Shown here one piece after another: positions 31,990 through 44,439 of a stretch of 64,000 bases of DNA. This DNA comes from Myoxocephalus aenaeus. Taxonomy: Eukaryota > Chordata > Actinopteri > Perciformes > Cottidae. The position numbers and the translations under genes were made by a program. Below the pieces are notes generated by a model. The model made no database searches. It saw only the letters and a list, made by a program, of their open reading frames with translations, and was not told where the DNA came from. Positions within the stretch are counted from its first letter, which is position 1, and each line of letters opens with the position of its first letter. Location: the NCBI GenBank assembly GCA_038501785.1, contig JBAMJR010000101.1, positions 124,001 through 188,000 on the forward strand, given 5' to 3'.

Positions 31990-34090
31990 ATTTATTTTAT
32001 ATATTTTAGTTCTAGTGTACAAATCAAATGCTGTCAGGATTTAACTCGCACAAGGGATAGAGGGAGAGATGCTCGAATTCAAGCTCGGCAGGGGACAGGT
32101 GCGCGGCGAGCCCGCGGGACACGGGACACCCAGTGAAGGGTCCAGCCGCGTCTCAGACCACCAGCCGACCGCACGGGGCTCGTGCACACGGGTCACCTTC
32201 TCCGGCCTCGAGCAAAACAACCTCCGCGGAGGATTATGATCTGGTGCTAAACTAAGATGTCACGGAGTGGGTCCACCAAGCTTAACCAACGCAACAATAA
32301 CTGAATGGTAAAATAAGTCAACACACAACACAAGATCCAACCGTCACCCACGGCTCGGTTCTCGAAAGAGGGACTTGCTTATGCGTTGCGGCTCGGCTGT
32401 TCCCACACCGTCGACAATTAATAAAGCTATGACAAGCTCTCGCGAGGGGGATTAATATTTATTAGAACCCGCTCTCTGCCCGCGGACATCCCGCAATGTC
32501 CAGCGGACGGTCAGAAGTCAACCAGTCACCGTACCTCCCCCTCTACTTCATTGCACCCCATATGAATCTGTTATGTAAATGCGTCCTGTATATTTATCAG
32601 TGTGTGTAGCCGTGATGGATTAACCTCAAACTTACCTCGGGGGCTGTCGGGGCGGATGGAGTGACGCTCTGCCTCTGGCTCTCTGCTGGCTTGATGCCAA
32701 GAATTGAAGAAAATCAAAAATGGGCTACGGACGCGCTGACTTGGTTTAAACTTCGATATCAATCAATATTTATTTCACCAAAGATAGAAAAGGATGTACA
32801 AGTTACAAATGCAACCTCGAAAGTACTTAGAAGAAAACTGAGAAGATAGAAGAACTGAGGCTCTACTGAAAGTGCGGAGAAAAACGAATAGATTAAACTA
32901 CACCAACATATTGCTACGTCTATTCACCTAACTCGCTCAAACACAACTGAACTCAAACTTATTGTTCTGTTCCAAATTTCAACTCGGACCCCCCTCGTCT
33001 CTGAGGGGCTGAAGCCCTGGGCTTTCTTGAGCCCACACTCTTTTCCTGTGTTACTTCTCCTTTTTTCCTCTACAGTCTTATCAGCCTCGTTTCTGCTCAT
33101 CCTCTCAGTCTTCACACATATACAAGGAACAAATCAACATTTTATCATCACTTTACTACAAAAGTTATTTGAAGAGACACCACAGTTTTAATTTCTTCTA
33201 ATTACCTGTTTAACACTTGCCAAGCATTGATTATATGTCAAGAGTAACTTCCCAATAAGCGCGTACTCTTATGCACGGGGACCCACGGTCTCAAGCAGAC
33301 ACGTTCTCGTTGACCCGGAGCATCACTAGATTATATTAAAGAAATAAAAAGAAATAAAACACACACATTGTTTTGTTTTTTAACCTGTTAAAGAGAATCA
33401 CACACAGAACAAACATCCCTGTGTCACGGCAGAACCCCCAGTCTAAAAGTGTAATTTATGGTACCTTGACCCCTGAGAGAATCCTGCAGGTCAGCTTCTC
33501 AGCCACCTGATTCACTAAGAGATCTAATTCTGTTATGCACATCTTAACGGCCTGCTTCCTCCGATCTGTACCTTCACACTGTCGACTGTTTAGGACTATA
33601 GGGGCCCATACCCGACTTCTGCTTTACTGTTGTCTCAGGCCGAGGCCTGCTCACCGCAGGGCCTCACAGCTCATGGCTGCGTCCGGAGTTTAGGTTCTTG
33701 TTCTCTGACACCATATAAGGACTCTTTGTGTTAAAGCTGGCAGTGACCGGCCAAGGCTCCACGTTGATAAGAGATTCACATCAAAATTGCAGGTTGTCCA
33801 ACACTCTCTCTTGCTCCTACATCTCCTCGAGGATCATTCAATTCAGACAAGCCCTTCCTTCCATCTTCGTTATATAGCTGCGCTAATCTGTACCTTCGTC
33901 CTGCCTCACAAAGGAAACTGTTCTACTTCCACTTCGACAAACCATGATGACCTTATTTTATCAGCTTTTATTGAATACATTGTATCTTTTTCTTTGGTGT
34001 CATGGTTTGTAAACCTGTCCTTAAAGAACAGAAACTCTGCATCAGATGGTTAAACGGTCTAGCAGCTGATTGGTGAGTCACAGCTCAGCC
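31990..34090. other. Unclassified 2.1 kb block, single copy here
   Basis: This block, moderately GC-rich at its start (32040-32240), has no second copy in the window and no frame over about 90 residues with a familiar domain. It may be the interior of an inserted retroelement. I see no direct evidence for long terminal repeats. Confidence 0.3.
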
Positions 34091-34433
34091 CAGAGTCCCT
34101 GTTCACCAGAAGATTACAACGGATAACCGGCTCCATTTTAAAGGAAGACTCTCACCCTTTGCACCGGGAGCTTCTCCCTTCTAGACGCAGGTATTTAATA
34201 TCACGGTGCAGAACAAAGCGATATGAAAACAGCTTTGTTCCAGCAGCCATCACGCAGGGGAACACATTATAATTATAAGCAGCACTGATCTGGAGCTTGG
34301 AGTACTTTTATCATTTTATCATGTTTGTCTGGTTGTCTGAGTTTGTTGTAATGTATGTCGAGACGGATGCCTCATTTTCTACTGTTTAATTACTGCTAAC
34401 CAAGTCTCGCTACGGGTCCTAATAAAGTATCCA
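34090..34433 (+). mobile_element. Non-LTR retrotransposon 3' end
   Basis: At 34207-34272 the plus strand reads CRTKRYENSFVPAAITQGNT and then a stop, the familiar C-terminal end of many fish LINE reverse-transcriptase polyproteins. A 3' UTR ends in aataaagtatccaaac and runs into a short-unit tail. It is a 5'-truncated insertion, in the opposite orientation to gene 4. Confidence 0.75.
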
Positions 34434-35519
34434 AACAAAAAACAAAACAAAACAAAACCCAAAACCCAAAACCCAAAACACAAAACCTAAACCTAAACCC
34501 TAAACAAAACCAAGCAATACCAAACCAAACCAAACCAAACCAAACCAAACCAAACCACGACCCAACCAAACCAAACCCAACCAAACCAAACCCAACGAAA
34601 CCAAACCCAAGCAAACCCACACAAAACCCAAAACCAAACAAAACCCAAAACCAAAACCAAAACCCCATTGCCTTTATTTCCTTAACAGTACATATTCTTC
34701 TCAGTTCAATTAAGAAAAGAGCCAGAAGAGCTACATACATCAGTTCCAGAACACAGTAGAGGATGACGATCCGTCCCCGACTCTCTGGCTGTGGACTTTC
34801 TGTCGCTGAAGATGTCGTCTCAGGTTCTGGTCGATCCCTCGCTGCTGCAAAGAGACCAAACACATCTGTTTCTTTCACGTGAAGAGAAACAACTTTCACT
34901 GAAAAGAAAAATAAATAAAGCTGCTGGATTGAAGGAGTTCTACTGGATCAACCTACCAGAGACATTGAGCCAACATTCCCCAGAGTTCGTCCCATAACTC
35001 GTGTCCACGTCACACAGGTACAGACCCGAGTCAGCGGTCCTGAGTCTGGACACATGAAGTCTGACTCGTCCTTCTCTGAGGACGTCTTTGTCCCACTGGA
35101 CTCGTCCTGCAAAGAGTTCATCCTGAGACTCTGGGACCTCGACTCCTTCATGCACATGAAGCAGGACGAAGGGCTTGACACGAGTTAACTTCTGACAGAA
35201 GACATTCAGGGCGTTGGGGGAGCTGCCAGTGTTGGTGGTGAACCTCCATTCCAGTGTGATGCTGTGGTTCTCCTCTGCCTGATAGGAGCTCTGTGTCACA
35301 TTCACTACAAAGGATCCTGTTGAGGAGACAGAGAGGGAGAGGGAGGAGCAGACCAGCTGACAGCTTTAACATGCAGCCTTTAAACTCATCTACAGGTCTC
35401 TGTGGAGGGTTCAGTGATGCTTCAGAGCTGGAGGGCTTTACAAATACACAAGTAAACTCACCACAGACACAGGAGGTGAGGATGAAGAGGATGAAGAGCA
35501 GCAGGATCCTGCAGGTCAT
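34396..35519 (-). CDS. Gene 4: V-domain Ig receptor with rewritten tail, 288 aa predicted
   Basis: Exons are 35462-35519, 34957-35316 and 34396-34844. The V domain is intact (C-C' region NALNVFCQKLTRVKPFVLLH; FG loop DVDTSYGTNSGEC) with the family's Trp43/Cys60 arrangement. The stalk lacks eight residues (SGTSLRKD). The membrane segment has a Glu (YCVLELMYVALL), unlike its sisters. After VKEIKAM the normal tail is replaced by a Phe/Gly/Trp-rich sequence read from the (AAAACC)n tail of an opposite-strand LINE. It is possibly a pseudogene or a receptor with no normal cytoplasmic signal; the extracellular part looks functional. Confidence 0.7.
34434..34665. repeat. (AAAACC)n-like simple repeat tail
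   Basis: Degenerate AAACC/AAAACCC units follow the LINE 3' end directly. The minus-strand frame of gene 4 runs through it. Stretches such as aaacctaaaccctaaac look telomere-like by chance. Confidence 0.9.
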
Positions 35520-36110
35520 CTTGTCCCTGTGAGAGGAGACAGAGGAGAAGAGTCACAAACACATCACATCAAGGTGTTGGAGGTTCACATCTTCAGTCTC
35601 CAGCCCTCACAATCCTCCTGATAGTGTTCATCATATTGAATTTACAAAGTGTTTGGCGCTTGAGGCTCATTTTATATTTTAGTTTCTCTTGAACCGTTTC
35701 CACGTTACAAAGTCCAATATCTCCGGTGCATTACTAAAATAACAATAAAGACTCTCTGTCACAGTTTTTTAAAACTAAACAGGTTTCCTGTTCAAATGCA
35801 GACAATTGGAATCGCAGTTCAAGGCCGTTGAAATTTGAAAAACAATTCAACTATAAGGGACTTACATTTGAAATACATGTTGCATCTTGATCCCGACACA
35901 AAGGCTAAGAAACGTTATTATCTGTTCCAATCTGAAGTTCTGGTTTGGAGAGACCACGACTCAGGATGCAGACACGGTTCTTCTGAAAGTTCCTAATTCT
36001 TTTTAGAGTAAAATAAAGCAAAGACCTCCTATCTTTTGAATGCTGTGAGTCTCTGTCACCTCATCTGACTGCGTGTCCTATCAGTCTGTGAATCATTAAC
36101 AAATCCGGCC
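35520..36110 (-). other. 5' flank and intron of gene 4
   Basis: The first 110 bp match the gene 1 5' flank, including gtgttggaggttcacatctt. The rest is AT-rich without a recognised feature. Confidence 0.5.
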
Positions 36111-37525
36111 AGCGGAGGAATTAGCTTTGGCCCGCAGGACAATAGATATTGCATTGCTTTGCGGGGGAAGGGGGGGGGGGATTTCATTTTTCCTTTTCAC
36201 CCACATCATACCTGTGGAAGCTCTTACCCCTGACACATAAGTAGCTCCGCCCACTTCGCCTCAGACTAAAGCTGAGAAAAGGCATGTTGCATGCTGGGAC
36301 AGTTGCAGGGAGTTGGGTGGCGAACAGCTGTTTGTGTGTGGTCTCTTATGGTTTGTCTGTCTCTTCTTGTTTTGTGTGTGCGAGCTTTACCCAGAATGCA
36401 GTTCCAGAGGTGTAATTTTATAAATGTACAGTTATTAGTGTTACAAATTGTTTATGTGTCACAATGTGTTGTGGTGTTTAACCTTGTTTAACAGCGTTAG
36501 TTGTGGCTGATCAATTGTTGTTATGAAGTTAAAACCACAACTGAAGTTATAATCATGACTCGTAAAGCTCCGACCGCTGCCCTGGCAGCGTTGAGCTGTG
36601 AAAAGTAAATCTTGCTGCCTGTCTTTGTGCTGGCGCTGTCAATGAATCAATGTGTTTACTCGGAAAAAAAATCCTGTGAAACTGTTCTCCTTGATGAAGA
36701 TGAACAAAACATCTCACAGGAAAGTCGACTTACTGATGAACACCTTCACTCAATCCTGAGGATGTCTTCAGCTCAGTGCCTGACCCCAAACATTGATGAA
36801 CTTCATCCAAGATGAGATGCCAAGTATCTGTTTTAGACTAGTGAGCATCACCGAGCAGCAAACTGAGCTTTAGTGTACGTTTCCTTTTTGCACTTTGTTT
36901 CTAGAAACACAGGGCTTGCTTGGTTTTTCTTTGGAGTAAATTATGTTTCGGCTGTTGGCCTGTGGAAAAATGTCTTCATTAGAAACTACTCTGGAAAAGC
37001 TGCAGATAGAGCCATAAGAAATGTATGTAACAGATGTTTCATTTATATAATGTTGTTTTTATAGGCAATAACTTAAGCTTTGTTAGTTCCAGGTTCAATA
37101 TGTGCAATAAGTTAAGTTTTGCAATGAACATTTAACCAGTCCGGCCCCCTTTATTTTGGCCCACTGTGTATGTAAGAGCCATAATAGACTTTAATAAGAT
37201 GTGTTTAGTGACTTATAAAAGTGTGTTGAAATGCTCCTTTAAGGTACGTTACTGACTACGTCATAGCCTATATCCCTCAGTTGAGGTTAATCAGTCTGCG
37301 GAGCAAGACAGTTTTTTGACCGTCACGTTGTGCCCAGTTGAGCACTGAATGATTCTTGTAACTTTATTTTTTGTTGAGTAAATTTTGAAAATGGAGTTAC
37401 TGCCTCTGAAGATTCATTCCGCGTCAAGCTCATTGCCCATACACAGACTGTAACAGTAGTGGTGATAGGGATTACATGACGGAGACAAGATTGCCGCTAC
37501 AGTGTATTTGAGTTCGACACCCCTG
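36110..37525 (+). mobile_element. hAT element remnant, C-terminal part
   Basis: The right end gttcgacacccctg (37512-37525) is the terminus of the CAGGGGTGTC hAT group. On the plus strand 36711-36814 reads NISQESRLTDEHLHSILRMS through TPNIDEL, resembling the C-terminal end of ZBED/GTF2IRD2-like hAT transposases. The left terminus is not clear; 36110 is approximate. Most of the transposase is lost. Confidence 0.6.
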
Positions 37526-37661
37526 CGCTAGCTCATGTCGATCTGTCCACTTAACCCAAATAGCTCCCATAGCAGTTTTTTTTTGCATTGAATCCTACTG
37601 GGATGTTTGCTGAAATTGATTAGATGGCCCTATCAAAAAGAAATCCCACCAGCCGCCACTG
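37526..37661. mobile_element. CCGCCACTG hAT right end
   Basis: It ends accagccgccactg at 37661, the same terminus as the element ending at 6518. It is followed directly by the receptor upstream unit, aatacagctgttttgaatgg. The left end is not found. Confidence 0.5.
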
Positions 37662-37865
37662 AATACAGCTGTTTTGAATGGATCAGGTTATAGTCTGATT
37701 AGTCTTAAATTAATCTCATCTTTTAACTGCTGAATTGTCTCTTTACTGAACAAACCGTCCACGTTATTACCCGTAAACATCTTGTCTAATACACGAATCC
37801 TCACATAGTAAACATGTACAGTAATATTAACATAATACACCAACATGAAGACATTCATAACTCAC
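37662..37865 (-). repeat. Receptor upstream unit (intron after leader exon)
   Basis: This matches 3700-3884, 44750-44953 and 55690-55877 on the same strand and 7182-7370 and 42142-42330 on the plus strand. It is the proximal part of the first intron. Confidence 0.75.
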
Positions 37866-37960
37866 CTTTGCTCAGAAGTCTAAAGCTCTGAAGTCTTCTC
37901 ACCAGTTAAACTCCTGAGAGTCCTCATGTCAGTGTGGAGCGGGAGAGAAGAACTGAAGAG
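37866..37960 (-). other. Probable leader exon of gene 4
   Basis: On the minus strand the block ends GAGCAAAG|GTGAGTTATG. It is homologous to the exon ending at 7181, including caggagtttaactggtgaga. It carries a short upstream ATG frame and is predicted to be 5' UTR. Confidence 0.55.
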
Positions 37961-39105
37961 AAAAAGACATCACATTATCCACAAGATCCTCTCGTTGGAG
38001 CTTCTCTGGTTTGAATGACTGCTCCGTGAAGGCTTAACTAATTGTGTGTTTTGTCTGCAGCTGAGGTGAGTTTCATCTTGAGTGACTCGGTTTATGGCTT
38101 ATGGTTTATCTGGACTTCGGTCTCAGTTGGCAGGTAAGGTTATAAAATAATGCACTGCAATAAACAAATAATCCGTAACATAACCATAACAGGCCTTTTA
38201 TGTTACTGCAGGTGCCATAATAGAATAACTAGGGAGCTGAGACTGATCTACATCTCAACAGGCGTTGCACTTGAACCTGAAGATTTCTTTAGTCTTTGCA
38301 TGTTTAATGCCGATGCCACTTTTTAAATGTACTTTCTGTCTCTTTGACGCCGCAACGGTCAGCACAACGATCTGGATTGATGAAGATCTCGAAAAGATGA
38401 AGAGGACAAATATGTCTTTTTTATTGATTACTCATTCGTGTTGAACTCCTTTACTCATTCTTAATGTCTTTTAATGATAGTTTTCTGTTAATATAATTTA
38501 TCTTTCACTCAAAATGATAAGCAACAAAAACCATATTCAAGATGTTGCTTTTGTATTTTCTGTTTATTCTGGAACACAAACTTACCCTTTTCATACTCAC
38601 TAAACTAAGCTTGAAACTGAATTCTACATAAAGGATTTGTGCAGATTTTGTGTATTAGACAATAGGAAAAAATAAAGGCAGTAAAGTTTGCCAGCTCCCA
38701 CAAAAAGATCCGGTCAGTTTTAAGGAGACGTAACTCTCAGAATCTGCGTCTTTTTTTATGACAGTGTTGAGCAGGAGAACCACATTTTTCTGTCTGCTCT
38801 GTTCACGTGTCTGAGGATGATGATGAAGATGATGAAGAAGAAGAAGAAGAACAGCTGCAGCGTCTTTAGACTCACTGTGGTCCACCACCCACATGGTGGC
38901 TGTTTGTGATTAAATACGACTGCAGATGTAAAAACATACACAAGAAACCAGCAGTTGACTCACCGCATGCCCGTAACCCTCTGTGCAAAAGGCGTCAACA
39001 GTTAATCCGGTTAATCTTTTATTATAAAATAGCTATAACTTTGTGATTCTGTTTAGGCCTTCAGAGAAGGCTCAGAAGGCTTCAACATATCACGTGACCA
39101 CATCA
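37961..39105. other. Intergenic, no gene seen
   Basis: It contains a GAA/GAT-rich tract at 38815-38860. No copy elsewhere in the window and no recognised domain. Confidence 0.4.
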
Positions 39106-40135
39106 CAACATATTGTGTAGAATTGTGGGTATTTATTTTATACTCTTTATTCCCTGATTTGAACGTCTTCAGGCTCTTTCCTCACGAGATGTATTTTATC
39201 AGGCTGAACGTGTCTCTTTGTTTACCTTTTTTCTTTTTACGTCTCCATGCTTCCATTGGGAACTACGTGTTTAACGTCACATTGCTATGAATTGTGGGTA
39301 ATTCCCTTAGTAAAAGTCTGCATCTAATGCTGACTTATGTAAATGGACCCCTCAAAGCGCTTTAACACTACATGGCATCATTCACACACTGATGAGAGGA
39401 GCTACCATGCAAGGCGCCACATCAGATTATCAACCATTCATACACCGTAGGAGCAATTTAGAGTTAAGTGTCTTGCTCAAGGACACATCGACATGGGCTA
39501 GTGGAGCCGGGGATCGAACCGCCGATCCACTGATTGAAGGACGACCCTGCTCACCACGGAGCCACAGTCGCAAATGGTTCATAAAGGACTGAACATGTCT
39601 GAGAGACTCAAACACTCTACGATGTGACAGTGGGACAGAACAGTTAGCGAGAGCCTCAGATGTGAGGGTGGAGACTGGAATGTTCAAAAGAGCCAACATC
39701 AACACAGAACAAGAGTTCCTTATAGTAACTTTAATGTTTATGCTAACTACCAGTTATATATACATCATTAACTTTTAATAAGTGCATCGTAACAACACCA
39801 GTCAGTAGAAAGAGGACCACAGATTGACTAAACTCTTCTTCCAGTGAAACAAGTCACATCACAGACGCTGAGTAGATTCTCAGGCGGTAACTGTCGTTTC
39901 CCCAAAACAGTCACAATGAAAGATGATTGACAGCAAACATCTGGGACGATGTGAAGCATTATATGTTTACTTACTGAAAACAATCCAAATATAACATAAA
40001 AAAAACATTTTAAATATGAATATAATGCTTTTTTCCATAAAATGTGCTTATTGTGACGGCTTCTTTCACTTTCACCTGAGGACTAGAAGAGATATATTCA
40101 TAAAACGCTTATCACCGAGGGCTTATCTCTTACCT
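39106..40135 (-). repeat. Duplicated segment D, copy 2, split by an insertion
   Basis: 39106-39203 and 39678-40135 together match segment D (31.1-31.8 kb). The intervening 475 bp, absent from the other copies, contains a tRNA-derived SINE. Confidence 0.7.
39345..39577 (-). mobile_element. tRNA-derived SINE
   Basis: On the minus strand the head reads tggctccgtggtgagcaggg (A-box-like), then the exact B-box GGTTCGATCCC (39509-39519), then gtccttgagcaagacactta and a body ending agcgctttgaggggtc. This order of RNA polymerase III promoter boxes followed by a conserved body is typical of fish tRNA SINEs. Confidence 0.7.
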
Positions 40136-40490
40136 GGATATGGATATGGTTACCTCCTTAACCCTTTGGGGGCGGGGCCCGCGTCGAAGCGTTAAACCAG
40201 GTGTTTACATTTTTAATAAAATTCTATCATCACAATAATACGTCACAGAGATATGGTTTCAAATCTGGCTGATATGGTTTGCACTTCCGCGTCTGAGCAT
40301 CTAAACATGGACATGTATGAGGCGTGCAAAGCTTCACTGTGAGTCAGAAGGTGCCAAGCAAAGAGTCCTGAGCAAAGCTATATTGGAGGGGACTGACGAC
40401 GCAGCTTCAGAGCTGAAGGATTCACTAACAAGGAGCTAGCCGGAGCTAACGGGCCAGATAGCTGGCCACAGCGTTTCTGTGAGACTGAAC
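40136..40490. other. Intergenic, no gene seen
   Basis: Unique sequence leading into the 190-bp satellite. No feature recognised. Confidence 0.4.
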
Positions 40491-41040
40491 GGTGAGTAAT
40501 CAATTGTTGAATCTATCACGTTAACTTGTTACAGTGAACATAGTACGACCAGTAGTGCTGGACCTCCATTATATGTTTGTAAGACAGTAAATAACGTGTG
40601 TTGACGAGAGCTATGAGCGATTAGCACGTCGGTAAATAGTTCCGTGTTGGCTGTTATCTTCCGTATATATGACTAAACGGGGCATAATCAACTGTTGTCT
40701 CTATCACCGTTAACTTTCTTACAGTGAACATAGTACGACCAGTAGTGTTGGACCTCCATTATATGTTTGTAAGACAGTAAATAACGTGTGTTGACGAGAG
40801 CTACGAGCGGTTAGCACGTCGGTAAATAGTTCCGTGTTGGCTGTTATCTTCCGTATATATGACTAAACGGGGCATAATCAACTGTTGTCTCTATCACCGT
40901 TAACTTTCTTACAGTGAACATAGTACGACCAGTAGTGTTGGACCTCCATTATATGTTTGTAAGACCGTAAATAACATGTGTGTGTTGACGATAGCTTAGT
41001 AGCGTTAGCACGTCACTACACAGTGCCGTGCTAAGCTCCT
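40491..41040. repeat. 190-bp tandem repeat, about three units
   Basis: The landmark acagtgaacatagtacgacc recurs at 40531, 40721 and 40911, exactly 190 bp apart, with very few differences between units. A further partial unit lies at 41606-41712, separated by an insertion. Confidence 0.92.
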
Positions 41041-41605
41041 CTTCTCTTCCTCTTTCGCTCCTCTTCTCTTCCTCTTTCACTCCTCCTCTCCTCTTCTTTC
41101 TCTCCATCTGGATAAACTATTGTCTCTTCAATGCACATTACTAACTCTACTTTCTTTTTCCATGGATTCATGGCTGCCTGGAACCGGTCCTACCTTCTGC
41201 CATGGCCCTTCTGATGCCCCCCTCCTCTCTACCGCCTTCTGCTTCATGGATTATCAGGATCATGGACCATGCCTAATACTCATTATATGAATAATTTCTG
41301 TCATATTCATTGAATGTGCTGTAACTACGCTATTCATTCTGGCCACATGACATCTATTGCTTCTGTCCATCCGGGGAGAGGGATCCTCCTCTGTTGCTCT
41401 CCCTCAGGTTTCTTCCCTTTTTTCCCTGTGAAAGGGTTTTTACTATCTTTCTTGGGGAGTTTTTCCTGATCCGATGTGAGGTCCCAGGACAGGGATGTTA
41501 TGTGTACAGATTGTAAAGCCCTCCGAGGCAAACTTGTATTTGTGATGTTGGGCTATATAAAATAAACTGAATTGAATTGAATTGAATTGAAATTGAATTG
41601 TGTTG
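41041..41605 (+). mobile_element. Retroposon with (GAATT)n tail
   Basis: The body contains gtgaaagggtttttactatc and gtaaagccctccgaggcaaa, and ends in tandem gaatt units, the pattern of an abundant fish short retroposon. It sits inside the 190-bp satellite. Confidence 0.6.
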
Positions 41606-41709
41606 GCTGTTCTCTTCCGTGTCTATGACTGAACGGTGCATAATCAACTGTTGTCTCTATCACCATTAACTTTCTTACAGTGAACTTAGTAAGCCTAGTA
41701 GCGCTGGAT

Positions 41710-41712
<3 letters not shown>

Positions 41713-41760
<48 letters not shown>
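41713..41760. repeat. (GT)n microsatellite
   Basis: Pure GT run at the junction between satellite and receptor upstream flank. Confidence 0.97.
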
Positions 41761-41761
<1 letters not shown>

Positions 41762-42069
41762 CAGAATGAATGAACTGAATGTAAATAGTGTAGTCTTATA
41801 GATGCGTAGTGAGAAGTTACAAAGAGACGTAAACAGTAAACAGCAGTAATGTAAAAGTGAGTGAACGCTGCAGAAAGATGAATTACAGCTCAAGTTCATT
41901 AAAGCAGAAGGCTGCATGAGGTCATGATGTCTGCTCTTTGGAAGGAGTTAAGCAAACAATGACACAGTTATCCCTCCCTTCTCTCCTGCCACCCTATTCT
42001 CACCTCCTCAGCTCCATCAGTCTCACCTTCCCGCTCTGCTGCAGCTCCCTTCATCTGAGTCGGGTTTAC

Positions 42070-43230
42070 TTTCTGCTCCACTTATCTGGAACAAAGTCCC
42101 TGAAAGCTGCAGGTCTGTTTACAAGACTGAACACGAACAAGGTGAGTTATGAATGTCTTCATGTTGGTGTATTATGTTAATATTACTGTACATGTTTATT
42201 ATGTGAGGATTCCTGTATTAGACAAGATGTTTACGGGTAATAACGTGGACGGTTTGTTCAGTAAAGAGACAATTCAACAGTTAAAAGATGAGATTAATTT
42301 AAGATTAATCAGACTATAACCTGATACATTAAAAACAGCTGTTTTATTTAGTAAAGCTCAACTTTCAACAATAACATGAGTGTGTGTGTTCACTGTGGTA
42401 TTAGTTATGAATGTTGGTTCATAGATGTTCACAGTGTTCTTGATTTATGACAAAAAGAAGCTTTAAGTGTGAGAGGAAATATGTGAGTCCTGTTTGAGGA
42501 CTTTTAAAGAGTTGCAGTTCATTTATCAGCTGGTAAAATAACTCTGAAGAGAGAAAAGGTGTTTGATCCTGCGCATCGAGCTCTGCACGAGCAAAGACAA
42601 CCGGCAGAACGGACTAATCAGACTATAACCTGATCCATTAAAAACAGCTGTATTATTTAGTAAAGCTCAACTTTCAACAATAACATGAGTGTGTGTGTTC
42701 CCTGTGGTATTAGTTATGAATGTTGGTGTTGAAAGTGTTCTTGATTTATGACAATAAGAAGCTGTAAGTGTGAGAGGAAGAACAGAGGATGCAGTCGCAG
42801 ACATTCGGCTTGTGTTCGCTCTCCTCGATGCTGGAATGAGCTGCATGACAGAGGAAAGTCTCTACGTCCTCCACCGCAAACTAAACACGCATAGACACGT
42901 TTTTTGGGGTTAAATATATTTTTGTTTCAGTTCTGTTTTAAAAAAAACATCATTTTTCCCTTGCATATTTTGTATTTTGTATTTTTATATTGTGAGGGCT
43001 GGAGACTGAAGATGTGAACCTCCAACACCTTGATGTGATGTGTTTGTGACTCTTCTCCTCTGTCTCCTCTCACAGGGACAAGATGACCTGCAGGATCCTG
43101 CTGCTCTTCATCCTCTTCATCCTCACCTCCTCTGTCTGGAGGATCCTATTGAACAAGTCATCACAGAACTGATCCAAGACCATAAAACAAGAGACTCTTC
43201 AACATCTGGTTTAAGTGTCAGGAAATGTAT
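42070..43230 (+). pseudogene. Receptor pseudogene with exons 2-3 deleted
   Basis: A leader exon ends at 42141 (ACAAG|GTGAGTTATG). The usual acceptor and signal exon follow (ATG at 43083, MTCRILLLFILFILTS). At about 43133 the signal exon joins directly to the last bases of the tail exon (ctgtctggaggatcctattg) and the normal 3' UTR. The V domain, stalk and membrane segment are gone. The fusion point shares ctgtctg with both parents, so it is a short-homology deletion. The residual peptide would be 29 residues ending KSSQN. Confidence 0.85.
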
Positions 43231-43735
43231 ATTTTAATGTTTAAATGAAGTTCATATTACTGTGGGTTTGATTTTAAATATCTTTATTACAGAAAAAACA
43301 CTTCAATCCTCAACTATGCAATATAAATACATTTTATTCTGTCTGTATATATAATATTGTTATTGTGCATTCTTTAATTCAATTCAGTTTATTTTATGTA
43401 TTTATTATTTACTGTTTATTTATATCTATATATAGATATATATATATCTATATATAGATATATATATATATATATTGTTTTTAATCTCTTGTGTGCACTT
43501 TACCTGTTTGCTGCTGTAATCCTGCAAATGTCCTCACTGCAGGACTAATAGAGGAATATCTAATATAACGTACAGCAATAATAACTAATGTCAGTGTAAA
43601 TAATGCTTTTCATGGAGTTGAATCAATCTTCTGTCCTTACTGATGTGTTCATATTGTACATAAATCCCTATTGACATGAGTTCACCATAAAGTTACTACA
43701 GAACTCTTATTCTGTGACGTCTTCTCACCAGTTAA
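43231..43735 (+). other. 3' flank of the deleted pseudogene
   Basis: It follows the gene 3 3' flank (23440-23920) with an inserted (TA)n tract at 43428-43477. Confidence 0.65.
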
Positions 43736-43787
43736 ACTCCTGAGTCCTCATCAGTTAGAGGATGAGGACGAAGGCGTTAGGGCAGCG

Positions 43788-44260
43788 GTCCCCAACCACC
43801 GGCCCGCGGGCCGCTACCGGTCCGTGGGTCCCTTGGTACCGGGCCGCACAGAAAGAATAAATGAAAAAAATGTCGGCCTCACTATTAGAAAGAAATGAAA
43901 GAAAGAAATGATCCTTTATTAATCCCCTTGGGGAAATTCTTCTCAGCATTTGACCCAGTCTTGGTTAAGGAGCAGTGGGCTGCCCTGAGAGGCGCCCGGG
44001 GAGCAGCTAGGGGTCAACATGTAATCCAGGGGTCACCAACCTTTTTGAAGCCGAGAGCTACTTCAAGGGTACAAAATAATACGAAGGGCTACTTGTTTGA
44101 TACAAACTTCCTGAACAACAAAGTTGCACAGATCACTATCTATTTAACCCCTATCTAACTATCTAACTCTATCTAACCCCCTTCAGAAATGGTCGGAGTT
44201 AGGGCTGGGCGGTATGGCCAAAAATTAATATCACAGTATTTTGTAAGATTCTGGCGTATT
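43788..44260. mobile_element. Cluster of hAT ends and a short retroposon
   Basis: cagcggtccccaaccaccgg at 43784-43803 and caggggtcaccaaccttttt at 44027-44046 are hAT left termini of two families. Between them atcctttattaatccccttg to ctgccctgagaggcgcccgg belongs to a common fish repeat. None is complete. Confidence 0.5.
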
Positions 44261-44439
44261 TTTTTTCTTCAGTAAACGCATTCATTCATTGATGCTGAAA
44301 AGGACCGCAGGCCAACTGAACAGCTGTTTTTACGTTGGTACATAGAGGGTGTTAGGAAGCTAAACCTGGAGGGACTTAGGACCCAGGGGAATGTAGGTGA
44401 AAAAAAACAGGAAGGGTCTGTCTCTTCCTGTTTTTCCTG

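Noticed and set aside
34434..34665. Telomere-like CCCTAAA sequence
   Set aside because: Units are irregular AAACC/AAAACCC and follow directly on a LINE 3' end; vertebrate telomeres are TTAGGG, so this is a retroposon tail.
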